Shown here: one piece after another, positions 6,940-15,405 of the stretch
How the letters are laid out: each line of letters starts with the position of its first letter
Numbering within the stretch: the first letter of the stretch is position 1
Assembly (NCBI GenBank): GCA_009925905.1
Contig: RFPZ01000004.1
Coordinates: 1-30,076, forward strand
Source: Candidatus Aquidulcis frankliniae
GTDB taxonomy: Bacteria; Chloroflexota; Limnocylindria; Limnocylindrales; Limnocylindraceae
DNA: 30,076 bases
Direction: 5' to 3'
The notes under the pieces: model-generated
What the model saw: the letters and a program-made list of their open reading frames with translations, nothing else
The model's database searches: none
Told to the model about the DNA's origin: nothing
Program-made: the position numbers and the translations under genes

Positions 6940-7371
6940 ATGAACACGAAGACTTGGACGCCTCGCGCCGCTGAAATCGAGCGCCGCTGGTTCGTGATTG
7001 ATGCCGAGGGTCAAACCCTTGGTCGACTCGCGACGAAGGTGGCCTCTACGCTGATGGGGAAGGGGAAGCCAACCTTTGCTGACCACCTTGATTCCGGCGA
7101 CTTCGTGATCGTGATTAACTCTGCAAAACTTGTTGTGACCGGCGACCGACTGCTTTCCAAGAAGTACCACACCCACTCGGGCCAGCCGGGCGGGTACCGA
7201 ATGGAGCTCCTCGGTGATCTCTTGAAGCGCAAGCCGAATGAGGCGATCCGCCGCGCCGTGAAGGGAATGCTCCCGAAGACGAAGCTCGGAAATGCTCAGA
7301 TTCGTAAGTTGAAGGTCTATGCCGATGCGGATCATCCGCACGCTCCGCAGAAGCCGGAGCCCCTCGCGTGA
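6940..7371 (+). CDS. rplM: 50S ribosomal protein L13
   Basis: Early-assembly large-subunit protein. It begins MNTKTWTPRAAEIERRWFVIDAEGQTLGRLATKVASTLMGKGKPTF and contains KYHTHSGQPGG and NEAIRRAVKGMLPKTKLGNAQIRKLKVY, all diagnostic of L13. Length is 143 residues. The ATG at 6940 follows a perfect AGGAGG (6929-6934). It forms the conserved rplM-rpsI pair, overlapping rpsI by 4 bases at GTGA. Confidence 0.97.
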   Translation: MNTKTWTPRAAEIERRWFVIDAEGQTLGRLATKVASTLMGKGKPTFADHLDSGDFVIVINSAKLVVTGDRLLSKKYHTHSGQPGGYRMELLGDLLKRKPNEAIRRAVKGMLPKTKLGNAQIRKLKVYADADHPHAPQKPEPLA

Positions 7372-7787
7372 GCCCGAAGGAGAAGAGCGTGGCCAGTTTG
7401 CCGTATTACCAGGGAACTGGTCGACGCAAGACCTCCATCGCGCGAGTTCGCCTCGTTGCCGGCGAGGGTCAAATCGTCATTAACGGACGAACCTATGAGC
7501 AGCACTTTGGTGGCGCTGTTCCGCAGTCTGAGGTGTATGCACCGTACCGTGTAACCGGCACTGAGGGTCGCTTCAACGCGATGGTGAAGGTTGAGGGTGG
7601 CGGAATCTCTGGGCAGGCTGGCGCAATTCGCCACGGCATTGCCCGAGCGCTCCTCTCTGCCGATCCAGAGGCATATCGACTACCTCTCCGCCAAGCAGGA
7701 TTCTTGACGCGCGATCCGCGCGCGAAGGAGCGCAAGAAGTACGGTCTCCGACGCGCACGCAAGGCGAAGCAGTTCACCAAGCGCTGA
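7368..7787 (+). CDS. rpsI: 30S ribosomal protein S9
   Basis: Head protein of the 30S whose C-terminal tail reaches the P-site tRNA. It contains YYQGTGRRKTSIARVRLVAGEG, GGGISGQAGAIRHGIARAL and the basic end KKYGLRRARKAKQFTKR. The start is uncertain. The GTG at 7368 makes the 4-base overlap common in this window. The GTG at 7389 is preceded by an excellent AAGGAG at 6-base spacing and would give a protein starting MASLPYYQGTG. I kept the longer form because the overlap pattern is so regular here, but the shorter is quite possible. Confidence 0.94.
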   Translation: MSPKEKSVASLPYYQGTGRRKTSIARVRLVAGEGQIVINGRTYEQHFGGAVPQSEVYAPYRVTGTEGRFNAMVKVEGGGISGQAGAIRHGIARALLSADPEAYRLPLRQAGFLTRDPRAKERKKYGLRRARKAKQFTKR

Positions 7788-7805
7788 TCTAGCGCAAGGA
7801 ACGCC

Positions 7806-9152
7806 GTGACCACGGTTCGCTTCGGCACCGATGGGATCCGCGGGATCGCTGGCGAGACACTTACCGTTGAAATAGCTGCCGCGTTGGGCGTTGCCCTGAT
7901 GCAGCAGCACCCAGCAGCCCTTGTGCTTATTGGCCGCGACACTCGACCGAGCGGACCCGCGCTGGCGAGCGCGCTTGCCGGTGCCATTGAGGCTCACGGC
8001 GGCACAGTTATTGATGTGGGCGTTATTCCAACGCCAGGGCTTGCTTTACTCGTTGCAGGTGAGCCACGCGCCGCGTGTGGTGTGGTGGTAACCGCTTCCC
8101 ATAACCCCGTGGAGTACAACGGCTTGAAGGTGCTCGCGCGTGATGGACGAAAGATTCCTGATGCGGAGGAGCGAGCACTTGAGACGGCCATGGATGACGC
8201 TCTGGCAGGAAGTCTTCAGGTGGTGGCCCCGTCGGGCGCTCATACGTCTGAGGCGCAGGCATATCGCGATCGATATTCGCGAACGCTTGCAGAGCTTGCG
8301 CGCACCGTGAGCGCCAGCGCCCTGAGCGTGGTGGTTGACGCTGCACATGGTGCCGCGTCGCCCTTTGCCGCTGCAGCACTCGCCGCCACGGGCGCCAAGG
8401 TCGTGCCGTTTGCGATGGGAGAGGGCGTTATCAATGACGGGGTTGGCGCGACCGACCCCACCGCACTCGGTGAGCAGGTACGTGCGCACGGCGCCGATCT
8501 CGGCATTGCGCTCGATGGCGACGCTGACCGTTGTGTGGTTGTTGATGCTGACGGGCGAGCGATTGATGGTGACGTCTTGATCGCCCTCATCGCCTTGGAT
8601 CGGAAGGGGCGGGGAGTCGCTGGCTCTGAACGTGCCGTCGCTACCGTGCTGACGAATAGTGGCGTTGAGCGCCATCTGGCTGCGCACGGGATCACCCTAG
8701 AACGCACCCCCGTCGGCGACCGGCACATTGCAGAGCGACTCGCCGCTGGTCAGGGGGGCTTCGGTGGCGAGAAGAGCGGCCATCTTCTCTTCACTGAGCT
8801 CTCACCGACTGGCGATGGGCTTCTCAGCGCGATTACTGTGCTGGGGCTCGTCTCCCGCGCAGGGGCCCCCGTTGGAGAGTTGGCCAGCGCAGTTCCGCTT
8901 GATCCGCAGCTCCAGCGCACGGTGCCCGTGCCTCCAGGTGCGGGGGCGGGCCTGCTCGAGGAGCCCGACCTCCAGAGCGCGATCCGTCAGGCTGAGAAGT
9001 CGCTCGCACAGACAGGTGGGCGCGTCCTTGTGCGCCTCTCAGGAACCGAGCCCCTGCTTCGCGTCATGGGCGAGGGGCCCGATGAGAAAGCCGTCAAAGC
9101 AGCGGTGGAACACCTGCTGGAGGTTGCCGCGAGCCTTGTACGCGGGCGGTAG
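7806..9152 (+). CDS. glmM: Phosphoglucosamine mutase
   Basis: Converts glucosamine-6-phosphate to glucosamine-1-phosphate, the middle step to UDP-GlcNAc. The N-terminal RFGTDGIRG and the phosphoserine loop TASHNP (serine 98) are intact, as is the metal loop DGDADR (residues 237-242). GEKSGHL and the C-terminal phosphate-binding RLSGTEPLLRVMGEG are the remaining family motifs. Length is 448 residues, normal. The GTG at 7806 follows AAGGA at about 7797-7801. It directly precedes glmS, the enzyme that supplies its substrate. Its TAG stop lies inside the inverted repeat in front of glmS. Confidence 0.96.
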   Translation: MTTVRFGTDGIRGIAGETLTVEIAAALGVALMQQHPAALVLIGRDTRPSGPALASALAGAIEAHGGTVIDVGVIPTPGLALLVAGEPRAACGVVVTASHNPVEYNGLKVLARDGRKIPDAEERALETAMDDALAGSLQVVAPSGAHTSEAQAYRDRYSRTLAELARTVSASALSVVVDAAHGAASPFAAAALAATGAKVVPFAMGEGVINDGVGATDPTALGEQVRAHGADLGIALDGDADRCVVVDADGRAIDGDVLIALIALDRKGRGVAGSERAVATVLTNSGVERHLAAHGITLERTPVGDRHIAERLAAGQGGFGGEKSGHLLFTELSPTGDGLLSAITVLGLVSRAGAPVGELASAVPLDPQLQRTVPVPPGAGAGLLEEPDLQSAIRQAEKSLAQTGGRVLVRLSGTEPLLRVMGEGPDEKAVKAAVEHLLEVAASLVRGR

Positions 9153-9160
9153 ACTACCGC
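9146..9160. promoter_or_regulatory. 15-base inverted repeat on a candidate glmS -10 element
   Basis: GCGGTAGACTACCGC at 9146-9160 is a perfect 7-base inverted repeat around a single central base, ending one base before the glmS ATG (9162). It contains TAGACT (9150-9155), a -10-like hexamer placed 6 bases before the ATG, as expected for a leaderless promoter. No Shine-Dalgarno sequence precedes glmS. The repeat could be a repressor operator, or a small hairpin in read-through mRNA. No -35 box is obvious. Confidence 0.4.
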
Positions 9161-9161
9161 T

Positions 9162-10985
9162 ATGTGCGGGATCGTTGGTTACATCGGGTCACGCGACGTC
9201 TCAACGACGTTGATTGAGGGGCTGCGCCTTCTTGAGTATCGTGGCTACGACTCCGCAGGAATTGCCGTAGCGGCAACCGGGGGCGAAATTTCGATGCGCA
9301 AGCGGGCTGGACGCCTTGCGAATCTTGAAGGTGTCCTTGATGAACTGCCCACTGGCTCAATCGCTGGCATCGCTCATACACGCTGGGCCACCCATGGCGC
9401 GCCAACCGACCTGAACGCCCACCCCCACATGGATGAGCATGGCGAGATCGCCATCATTCACAACGGAATCATTGAGAACTACGCCGAGCTACAGCGGGAG
9501 CTGACGACGAAAGGCCATACACTTTCGAGCGACGTCGATACCGAGGTGATCGCCCACCTGATCGAAGATGCCTATCAGGGCGACATTCGACTTGCCGTTG
9601 CGGCAGTGCTCCCTCGCCTGCACGGGCAGTGGGCCCTTGTGGTGATGCACCGTGGTGAACCAGGTCGAATTATTGCCGCCCGCCGCGAGGCGCCGCTTGC
9701 GGTTGGGATCGGCGAGGGGGAGCAGTTCCTTGCCTCGGATCCTGTCGCGATTCTTGAGCACACCAACAAGATCGTCTTCTTGCGCGACGGCGACCTCGCT
9801 GACCTGCAGCGTGCGGGGATCACCCTCTACGACGCAGCGGGCGCGACATTCGCGCCGAAGATTGAGACGATTACCTGGGATGGTGCCGCAGCGCGCAAAG
9901 AGGGGTACGACCACTTCATGCGCAAAGAGATGGATGAGCAACCTCGCGCACTCTCTGCCGCCATGCTCGGACGTGTTTCGGCCGACGGGGTAGAGATCAG
10001 TGAGCTTGACACAATTGCCCCAGCTATCAGCGCAGCGCGTTCAATAGAGATCGTCGCTTGCGGCTCGGCCTACTACGCTTCACTCACTGCGGCCACGCTC
10101 GCTGAGCGTCTGCTGCGTATTCCAGTCCGTGTGACCGTTGCGAGTGAGTTCCGATACGATCCACCCGCGCTCGGCTCATCGAGCCTCGTTATCGCTGTCT
10201 CGCAATCAGGTGAAACGGCGGACACCCTGGGTGCCGTTCGGATTTCAAAGGCAGCAGGGGCCACAGTTCTGGCCATCGTAAACGCGGCGGGATCATCACT
10301 GACGCGAGAAGCCGATGCCGTTGTCTTACTACAGGCCGGGACGGAGATTTCAGTAGCCGCAACAAAGAGCTACACCTCGCAAGCTCTTGTGACGCTACTC
10401 GTCACCCTGGACCTTGCGCGACGTACAGGAGTACTGTCTGCAGAAGATCTTCGATCGTGGTCGACAGAACTACTCACAATCCCTGCGATGGCGTCTGCCG
10501 CACTTGATTCGTCAGATGCACTTCCGGCGATTGCGAGGAAGTATTTCAATTCAAGCGGTTTCATGTTCGTCAGTCGTGGCGCAGGCCTCGCAACGGCGTT
10601 TGAGGGAGCCCTAAAGCTGAAGGAACTGGCCTACATCCATGCCGAGGGAATAGCCGCGGGTGAGATGAAGCACGGTCCAATCAGCCTCCTTGGAGCTGAC
10701 CACCCTGTGGTTGCAGTGGTGCTGAATTCGCCAGTACTTCCGAAACTCGTCAGCAATCTGATGGAATCACGTGCACGATCGGCACCGGTGATCGCCATCG
10801 TTTCTGGTGTACCTGACTGGTCGAGCTTCGCTACGGATGCCGTGGTGATCCCCGCTGCGCGACCGGAGATCGCTGCGCTCATTGCGACGATTCCGCTGCA
10901 GCGCTTCTCGTACGAGATGGCACTTCTTGCCGGCGCTGACATCGATCAGCCCAAGAATCTGGCAAAGTCCGTCACCGTCGAGTGA
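9162..10985 (+). CDS. glmS: Glutamine-fructose-6-phosphate aminotransferase (isomerizing)
   Basis: Makes glucosamine-6-phosphate from fructose-6-phosphate and glutamine, the entry to amino-sugar synthesis. Catalytic Cys2 begins the mature N-terminus in MCGIVGYIG. The class II glutamine amidotransferase domain spans about 2-220 (RGYDSAGIA, HTRWATHG, HNGIIENY). Two SIS domains follow, with VACGSAYYASL, AVSQSGETADTL and SRGAGLATAFEGALKLKELAYIHAEG. The C-terminus DQPKNLAKSVTVE is canonical. Length is 607 residues. There is no Shine-Dalgarno sequence and only 9 bases after glmM, so a glmS ribozyme is excluded. The start may be read from a leaderless transcript or by coupling. Confidence 0.97.
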   Translation: MCGIVGYIGSRDVSTTLIEGLRLLEYRGYDSAGIAVAATGGEISMRKRAGRLANLEGVLDELPTGSIAGIAHTRWATHGAPTDLNAHPHMDEHGEIAIIHNGIIENYAELQRELTTKGHTLSSDVDTEVIAHLIEDAYQGDIRLAVAAVLPRLHGQWALVVMHRGEPGRIIAARREAPLAVGIGEGEQFLASDPVAILEHTNKIVFLRDGDLADLQRAGITLYDAAGATFAPKIETITWDGAAARKEGYDHFMRKEMDEQPRALSAAMLGRVSADGVEISELDTIAPAISAARSIEIVACGSAYYASLTAATLAERLLRIPVRVTVASEFRYDPPALGSSSLVIAVSQSGETADTLGAVRISKAAGATVLAIVNAAGSSLTREADAVVLLQAGTEISVAATKSYTSQALVTLLVTLDLARRTGVLSAEDLRSWSTELLTIPAMASAALDSSDALPAIARKYFNSSGFMFVSRGAGLATAFEGALKLKELAYIHAEGIAAGEMKHGPISLLGADHPVVAVVLNSPVLPKLVSNLMESRARSAPVIAIVSGVPDWSSFATDAVVIPAARPEIAALIATIPLQRFSYEMALLAGADIDQPKNLAKSVTVE

Positions 10986-11524
10986 TGGACGGAGGAGAGC
11001 ACATTAAAGGTACGCCGGAAATCGGCATTGACATAATTCGCGTTGAGCGAATTGCGAACGTCTTGCGTCGACACCCAGAGCGATTTGAACTTCGCGTGCT
11101 TACCGCCGCCGAGCGTGCGTATGTCCGGGGCCGTCCCGAAACGATGGCTGGGCGCTGGGCTGCCAAAGAGGCTGTCTCAAAGGTTCTCGGCCTTGGAGTT
11201 CGCGGTATCGGCTGGCAAGAGATCGAGGTGGAGCGCCTACCAACTGGGCAACCCTCTGTGCGACTCCACGACAGGGCTGCAGCACGGGCGACGCAGTTGG
11301 GAATCCAGCACATAGCGCTCTCAATTACCCACGAGCGCGAGTATGCGGTGGCCATCGCCTACGCAGTTCGAACGGCTGGCGGCCGATATCTCTTTCCGCC
11401 CCAGATAGGGGAAGACCTTGATGCCGCTGAATCGGCACTCCTCGCGCGCATTGAGCGAATCAAGGCGCTGCGGCGAGAGGAGCTTGCTCTTCTCGCGGAG
11501 ACGGCTGGGAAGTCCCAAGGATGA
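10985..11524 (+). CDS. acpS: Holo-[acyl-carrier-protein] synthase
   Basis: Transfers phosphopantetheine from CoA to acyl carrier protein. The family motifs GIDIIRVERI (metal-binding Asp), GRWAAKEAVSKVLG and the later SITHEREYAVAIA are present in order. The first about 130 residues cover the whole AcpS domain. About 50 more residues follow, charged and probably helical (AAESALLARIERIKALRREELALLAE), without a recognised function. In Actinomycetota AcpS is followed by NnrD and Alr; here alr follows at once and a separate nnrD is missing, and the extra tail is far too short to be one. The ATG at 10985 shares its A with the glmS TGA; a GTG at 10982 is an alternative. Confidence 0.92.
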   Translation: MDGGEHIKGTPEIGIDIIRVERIANVLRRHPERFELRVLTAAERAYVRGRPETMAGRWAAKEAVSKVLGLGVRGIGWQEIEVERLPTGQPSVRLHDRAAARATQLGIQHIALSITHEREYAVAIAYAVRTAGGRYLFPPQIGEDLDAAESALLARIERIKALRREELALLAETAGKSQG

Positions 11525-12732
11525 GCGGCATCCCCGAACTCATTCAGCAGGCTGCCTTGCCGGCGCTTGGGCGCGACGCATGGGTTGAGGTTCGGCTAGA
11601 CGCGATCGCAACCAATGTTCGCGCGTTGAAGGCGAAGCTGCCTTCTGGTGGCCATCTTGATGTGGTGTTGAAGGCTGATGCATACGGCCTTGGAGCAGTT
11701 GCTGTTGCACGTGCCGCGCTAGACGCTGGCGCGCGTGCGGTCCTCGTCGCAACGTTTGATGAGGCTCAGGAGTTGCGCGACGCAGGGATAACTGGCCCAG
11801 TTCGTGTCCTCTGGCGCGTTGCCCCTGCCCACTTGCGTGACGCCGCGGCTATGGGCATTGGCGTTACCGCCTCATCGCCGGCCGTGGTGCGCGAGCTGCT
11901 CGGGGTCGATCTCTCTGGCTTGCCGCCGCTCAGTGTTGACATTGAAGTAGATACAGGCCTCGGCCGTGACGGCATCCTGCCGAACGAACTCGTAGCGCAA
12001 GTAGCGGCGCTTCGAGGAAACTCTGAGATTGCCCTTCGGAGTATCTGGAGCCATTTGACTGCTGCGGAGAACGTTGATCGATCGCGACTTCAAGAAGAGG
12101 TGCTTGAAAAGGCTGCTATTCAGGTTCCAGACCTCGAATCGCACCTGGTCGGCTCGGGAGGACTTCTCACCATCGGAGAGACACAGAGGATTGCACGGGT
12201 GGGAATCGCGCTCTTCGGCGTGGTGCCAAACGCGTTGCGACCCACGATGACGGCGGCAACGATTGGTATTGAACGGGTGTACGGCCTTGCAGCACGACCA
12301 GTGCGCATCGCAACCCTTCCAACTGGTCATGGCGTAGGGTACGGCCCTGCGTTCGTCGCTGAGCGTGAGTCTCGCATCATCACGCTTCCGATCGGCTATG
12401 CCGACGGAATCTCGTACCACGAGCGGGGTGTCGCAGAGGTATTGGTACGCGGCGTGCGCCTCCCCGTTGTTGGAACAATTGCGATGGACTCCATCACCAT
12501 TGATGCGACAGATCACCCGGCCACAGACCTCACCGAACAAGACGTGGTGGTTTTCATTGGCCAATCAGGTACAGAGGTCATCGAACCTGTTGACGTCGCG
12601 AAGCGGCGGAAAACGATCACAAACGAGGTATCAACGAGTTTTACGAATCGGCTTGCGCGGGTGTACACGGTCGGCGGTCGACCGGTCGCGGTGCGAGACC
12701 TGCGGGGCTACCACTACGTGGGACCAAAGTGA
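11521..12732 (+). CDS. alr: Alanine racemase
   Basis: PLP enzyme giving D-alanine for peptidoglycan. The PLP lysine is K51 in VVLKADAYGLG. The second catalytic base, a tyrosine, is in PIGYADGI, and the substrate-site AMDSITID loop follows. Barrel and C-terminal beta domains are both complete (403 residues, slightly longer than typical because of a short N-terminal stretch before AWVEVRLDAI). The ATG overlaps the acpS stop by 4 bases and the alr stop overlaps the next gene by 4 bases. With GlmM/S/U it implies a normal peptidoglycan supply, so the cell probably has a murein wall. Confidence 0.96.
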   Translation: MSGIPELIQQAALPALGRDAWVEVRLDAIATNVRALKAKLPSGGHLDVVLKADAYGLGAVAVARAALDAGARAVLVATFDEAQELRDAGITGPVRVLWRVAPAHLRDAAAMGIGVTASSPAVVRELLGVDLSGLPPLSVDIEVDTGLGRDGILPNELVAQVAALRGNSEIALRSIWSHLTAAENVDRSRLQEEVLEKAAIQVPDLESHLVGSGGLLTIGETQRIARVGIALFGVVPNALRPTMTAATIGIERVYGLAARPVRIATLPTGHGVGYGPAFVAERESRIITLPIGYADGISYHERGVAEVLVRGVRLPVVGTIAMDSITIDATDHPATDLTEQDVVVFIGQSGTEVIEPVDVAKRRKTITNEVSTSFTNRLARVYTVGGRPVAVRDLRGYHYVGPK

Positions 12733-14399
12733 ATCGGTCGTCGTATCTCTTAGTGCGCGAAGATCCTGATCGAAGCTTTTATGCGCTGATGTCAGATGCG
12801 GAGCCCACACGTTTACTGAGTAGCATCACGCTGCCTGCGGGGGCCGAGAGCGGCGCTGTGGAACAGATGCTGCAGAGCCTGGCGGGCGTAGACGCGAATG
12901 CGGGCATCTCCACGACGTTGCGCGGCGAGCCAGACTCGCTCGGACGGGCGGCGAGCCGTTGCGCTGCGGCGCTTGGGGTTCCCGTCGTAATTCTTGACAT
13001 CGCTCATGATGCTGGCCGTGCAGCCTGGTCCGCACCAAGCACCGAGGGAGAACTGCTCACCGTTCCTGAAGCGGCCTTGGTTCCCACAGATGCGTCTGAG
13101 CGCCGTCGGCGTTGTGATGCGATCCTCCGATCAATAGGCGAGCAAGATCGAGCGGTTGTTGCAGATCGTCTTGGTGACATTGCAGATCGGCCAATGTCGG
13201 GTCGAGATGATCTGGGCGACCAGATTCGTGCTGCCGCCTGCGTGGACGCACTGCGCTCACTGGCGGAGCACTCGCGTGATTTGGTCACCTCTATGAATGG
13301 TGCGGTGCTGATTGCCACAGGTCAACTTGCAGCGTATCTCGCTTCGAGCGCCGTGCAACTTGCAGCCCTCGCTCTACTGGGGCCCCTCGGGCGCTCCACG
13401 GTCCTACTTGACGGTGCTGGAGTCGTCGCTGCACTCGGTAGTGAACAGCTCAATGAGACGATGGGAGGGGAGTTGGCCCGTGCGACCGCCGAGCAGTTGC
13501 TTCTCCCTGCTGGCGATCTGCTGGTTGTAGTCGATCACCCAGACGAAGAGGTTATTGTTCGCGCCGACCAAGAGGAGTACGAGCTGTACTCGGACGAAGT
13601 GCAGGCGTTCGAAGTTGCGGCAGGAGAGGTTGCGGCTATCGATGTCTCGATTGAGGGGCGTGTCGTTTCGGCTTTGATGCGCGGTGGCCTTGCTGGCATC
13701 GCAATCGTGCGAGGCACTCCCTCAATCGGCGTGGTGGATGCCCCGACGGCGGCGCGGTCGGAACGGGTGCTTCCCATTGCCGCACCGTTGGAACTTCTAC
13801 CTCGGTCGGCGAGCGCAACGGGCGGGCTTGGTGGTCGCCTCTTGCTTGGTGATGAAGTAGAGGGGAGCCTCTACTACTCGGCAACAGAGCCAGATAGCCG
13901 GGGCTGGGCCGCCGCTCAGAAGGCGGGGATCCTGGCGGTGGTCTCGGTGTCCCCTGAAACTGTGCTGCGCGCCCGGGCCGTCGGCATTCGCGGCCTTGTG
14001 GTCGGAAGCCTTAGCGACGGCGAGCGTGAGGCGCTCAGCGCCTCCATCGATCGACGTGTTGCCGCAGGCGTCGCCCCATCCCCGTTCGGTCTACTGATCC
14101 TCGGTGGGCGCCGTGAGAGCGACGAGTGGGCTGCAGAGCTGGGGAAAGCTCTTGCGGCGCTGCACGGCAGCGACGTTCGCCTCGAGCGTCATCCGGCAGG
14201 TCTCATCACACCATCTGCGCGCGCCACTTCGGAGCGTTCGGGCGCGGATATCGTTGTGATCGGTGGCCCGCGAGCGGGCTCTTTTGGCACTTGGCGTGGT
14301 CTGGCCGATGCGCTCCCATCTGATCCACTGGGTGCTGTCGAGATTAGTGGTGATCTTGTCATGCTCCCCCTTGGTGACCTACAGCGCCTCACCGCGTGA
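12729..14399 (+). CDS. Uncharacterised 556-residue protein, MutL/ASKHA-like
   Basis: I cannot assign a function. Residues about 190-245 (VLIATGQLAAYL, then LALLGPLGRSTVLLDGAGVVAALGS) resemble, from memory, the part of the glutamate mutase MutL-like (ASKHA) family where a possible phosphate-binding loop is followed by a call to an aspartate-led nucleotide loop. Residues about 378-430 (AQKAGILAVVSVSPETVLRARAVGIRGLVVGSL) look like a second alpha/beta module that often accompanies such proteins in Chloroflexota. There is no signal peptide and no membrane segment, and the protein is rich in Ala, Leu and Asp. The GTG overlaps the alr stop, and the C-terminus overlaps tsaE by 4 bases, so it is cotranslated with wall and t6A genes. 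In Actinomycetota an alpha/beta hydrolase often sits here; this protein is not one. Confidence 0.75.
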   Translation: MNRSSYLLVREDPDRSFYALMSDAEPTRLLSSITLPAGAESGAVEQMLQSLAGVDANAGISTTLRGEPDSLGRAASRCAAALGVPVVILDIAHDAGRAAWSAPSTEGELLTVPEAALVPTDASERRRRCDAILRSIGEQDRAVVADRLGDIADRPMSGRDDLGDQIRAAACVDALRSLAEHSRDLVTSMNGAVLIATGQLAAYLASSAVQLAALALLGPLGRSTVLLDGAGVVAALGSEQLNETMGGELARATAEQLLLPAGDLLVVVDHPDEEVIVRADQEEYELYSDEVQAFEVAAGEVAAIDVSIEGRVVSALMRGGLAGIAIVRGTPSIGVVDAPTAARSERVLPIAAPLELLPRSASATGGLGGRLLLGDEVEGSLYYSATEPDSRGWAAAQKAGILAVVSVSPETVLRARAVGIRGLVVGSLSDGEREALSASIDRRVAAGVAPSPFGLLILGGRRESDEWAAELGKALAALHGSDVRLERHPAGLITPSARATSERSGADIVVIGGPRAGSFGTWRGLADALPSDPLGAVEISGDLVMLPLGDLQRLTA

Positions 14400-14887
14400 A
14401 CGTCGTCACTATTGCGCTCGATAGCCTTGCAGCAACGACTGCGCTCGGCGCGGCGATCGGCGCATCACTTCGGCCCGGCGATCGCGTTCTTCTCTCGGGA
14501 GACCTCGGGAGCGGCAAGACCACACTCGCGCGCTCCATTGGTGTCGCACTGCATGCAGAACCAGAGCTGACCTCGCCAACGTTCATTCTTGTCGCTGAGC
14601 ATCGCGGGGATCTGCCGATATGGCATGTGGATGCGTACCGTCTTCCCGTGGGGAGTGACGCGCTTCGCGCAGGAGTGATTGATGAGCGACAGATGCATGG
14701 CGTGACCTTGATTGAGTGGCCCGAACACCTAGCAGGGCTCGCCGATGAAGGCCCAGGAATTCTGCACGTACATCTTGCTGTCGATGATCGGAACGACGCC
14801 CGCTCCGCAGTGATCCGAGGAGCGCGACCAGATCTCCATGCTGGCCTCTCCACAATAGTTGATCCGAGTGAGAGCGGTCGTGGGTAG
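14396..14887 (+). CDS. tsaE: tRNA t6A37 biosynthesis ATPase TsaE
   Basis: P-loop ATPase that recycles the TsaB-TsaD complex during threonylcarbamoyl-adenosine formation at tRNA position 37. The Walker A motif GDLGSGKT is at residues 35-42. SPTFILVAEHRG, the WHVDAYRL segment and LIEWPEHL are characteristic of TsaE/YjeE. Length is 163 residues. The GTG at 14396 overlaps the preceding gene by 4 bases; the C-terminus overlaps tsaB by 8 bases. tsaE-tsaB-rimI-tsaD in one run is a common bacterial arrangement. The fourth factor, TsaC/Sua5, is not in the window. Confidence 0.95.
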   Translation: MNVVTIALDSLAATTALGAAIGASLRPGDRVLLSGDLGSGKTTLARSIGVALHAEPELTSPTFILVAEHRGDLPIWHVDAYRLPVGSDALRAGVIDERQMHGVTLIEWPEHLAGLADEGPGILHVHLAVDDRNDARSAVIRGARPDLHAGLSTIVDPSESGRG

Positions 14888-15404
14888 AACACGCACGCTC
14901 GTGCTTGACGGCGCACTTGGCTTTGGCATCGTTGCGATTGTTGAGGAGCGTGGCGACGCTCCAATATGCATAGCCGAGGACTATCAATATGAGCGGCCGA
15001 TTCTCCAGCGCATCAACAACCTCATTCCTGATCAGGTAGAGCGCAGCGCGATTACGGGGGTTGTGATTGGGACTGGCCCTGGAAGCTACAGCGGCGTTCG
15101 TGTTGCTGCGTCGGCCGCCGTGGGTATTGCTACGGCGCTGGCACTCCCGTTGCGAGAGAGCGCCTCTGATCAAGCCCTCTTGCTAGCGGTACAACGACCG
15201 TTCTCTATTGCATTGGGCACCCGAGAATCACTTGAGGTGAACGAGGTGGGTATGATCATTGTGAATCGTGACGCCGCCTCTCCGCACATTAGCCAGGAAG
15301 AGAGTCGCGGACGTGTCGCATGTGCGCTCGTACAAACGGCTGGTCGACGGGTTGAACACGTTACCTTGCGATATCCAGCTCCCGCGCGCGGAAGTGAGGC
15401 CTAA
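14880..15404 (+). CDS. tsaB: tRNA t6A37 biosynthesis protein TsaB
   Basis: Non-catalytic ASKHA partner of TsaD. The hallmark GTGPGSYSGVRVAASAAVGIATAL is present, and the gene sits between tsaE and rimI. The N-terminal strand reads TLVLDGALGFGIVAIV, keeping the Asp but lacking the usual following Thr/Ser. At 174 residues it is shorter than most TsaB proteins (about 220-240), with a reduced C-terminal half. I chose the GTG at 14880, which has GAGAG 5 bases upstream and puts the first strand next to the start; GTG 14868 and TTG 14859 are longer alternatives. Assignment rests on the GPGS motif and context. Confidence 0.86.
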   Translation: MGRTRTLVLDGALGFGIVAIVEERGDAPICIAEDYQYERPILQRINNLIPDQVERSAITGVVIGTGPGSYSGVRVAASAAVGIATALALPLRESASDQALLLAVQRPFSIALGTRESLEVNEVGMIIVNRDAASPHISQEESRGRVACALVQTAGRRVEHVTLRYPAPARGSEA

Positions 15405-15405
15405 A

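Noticed and set aside
6571..7341. Long open frame antisense to rplQ and rplM
   Set aside because: It mirrors two well-supported ribosomal genes, has no ribosome-binding site and no recognisable domain. Such antisense frames are common in GC-rich coding DNA.
9100..9161. glmS ribozyme upstream of glmS
   Set aside because: Only 9 bases separate glmM from glmS, so the required leader of about 150 bases does not exist.
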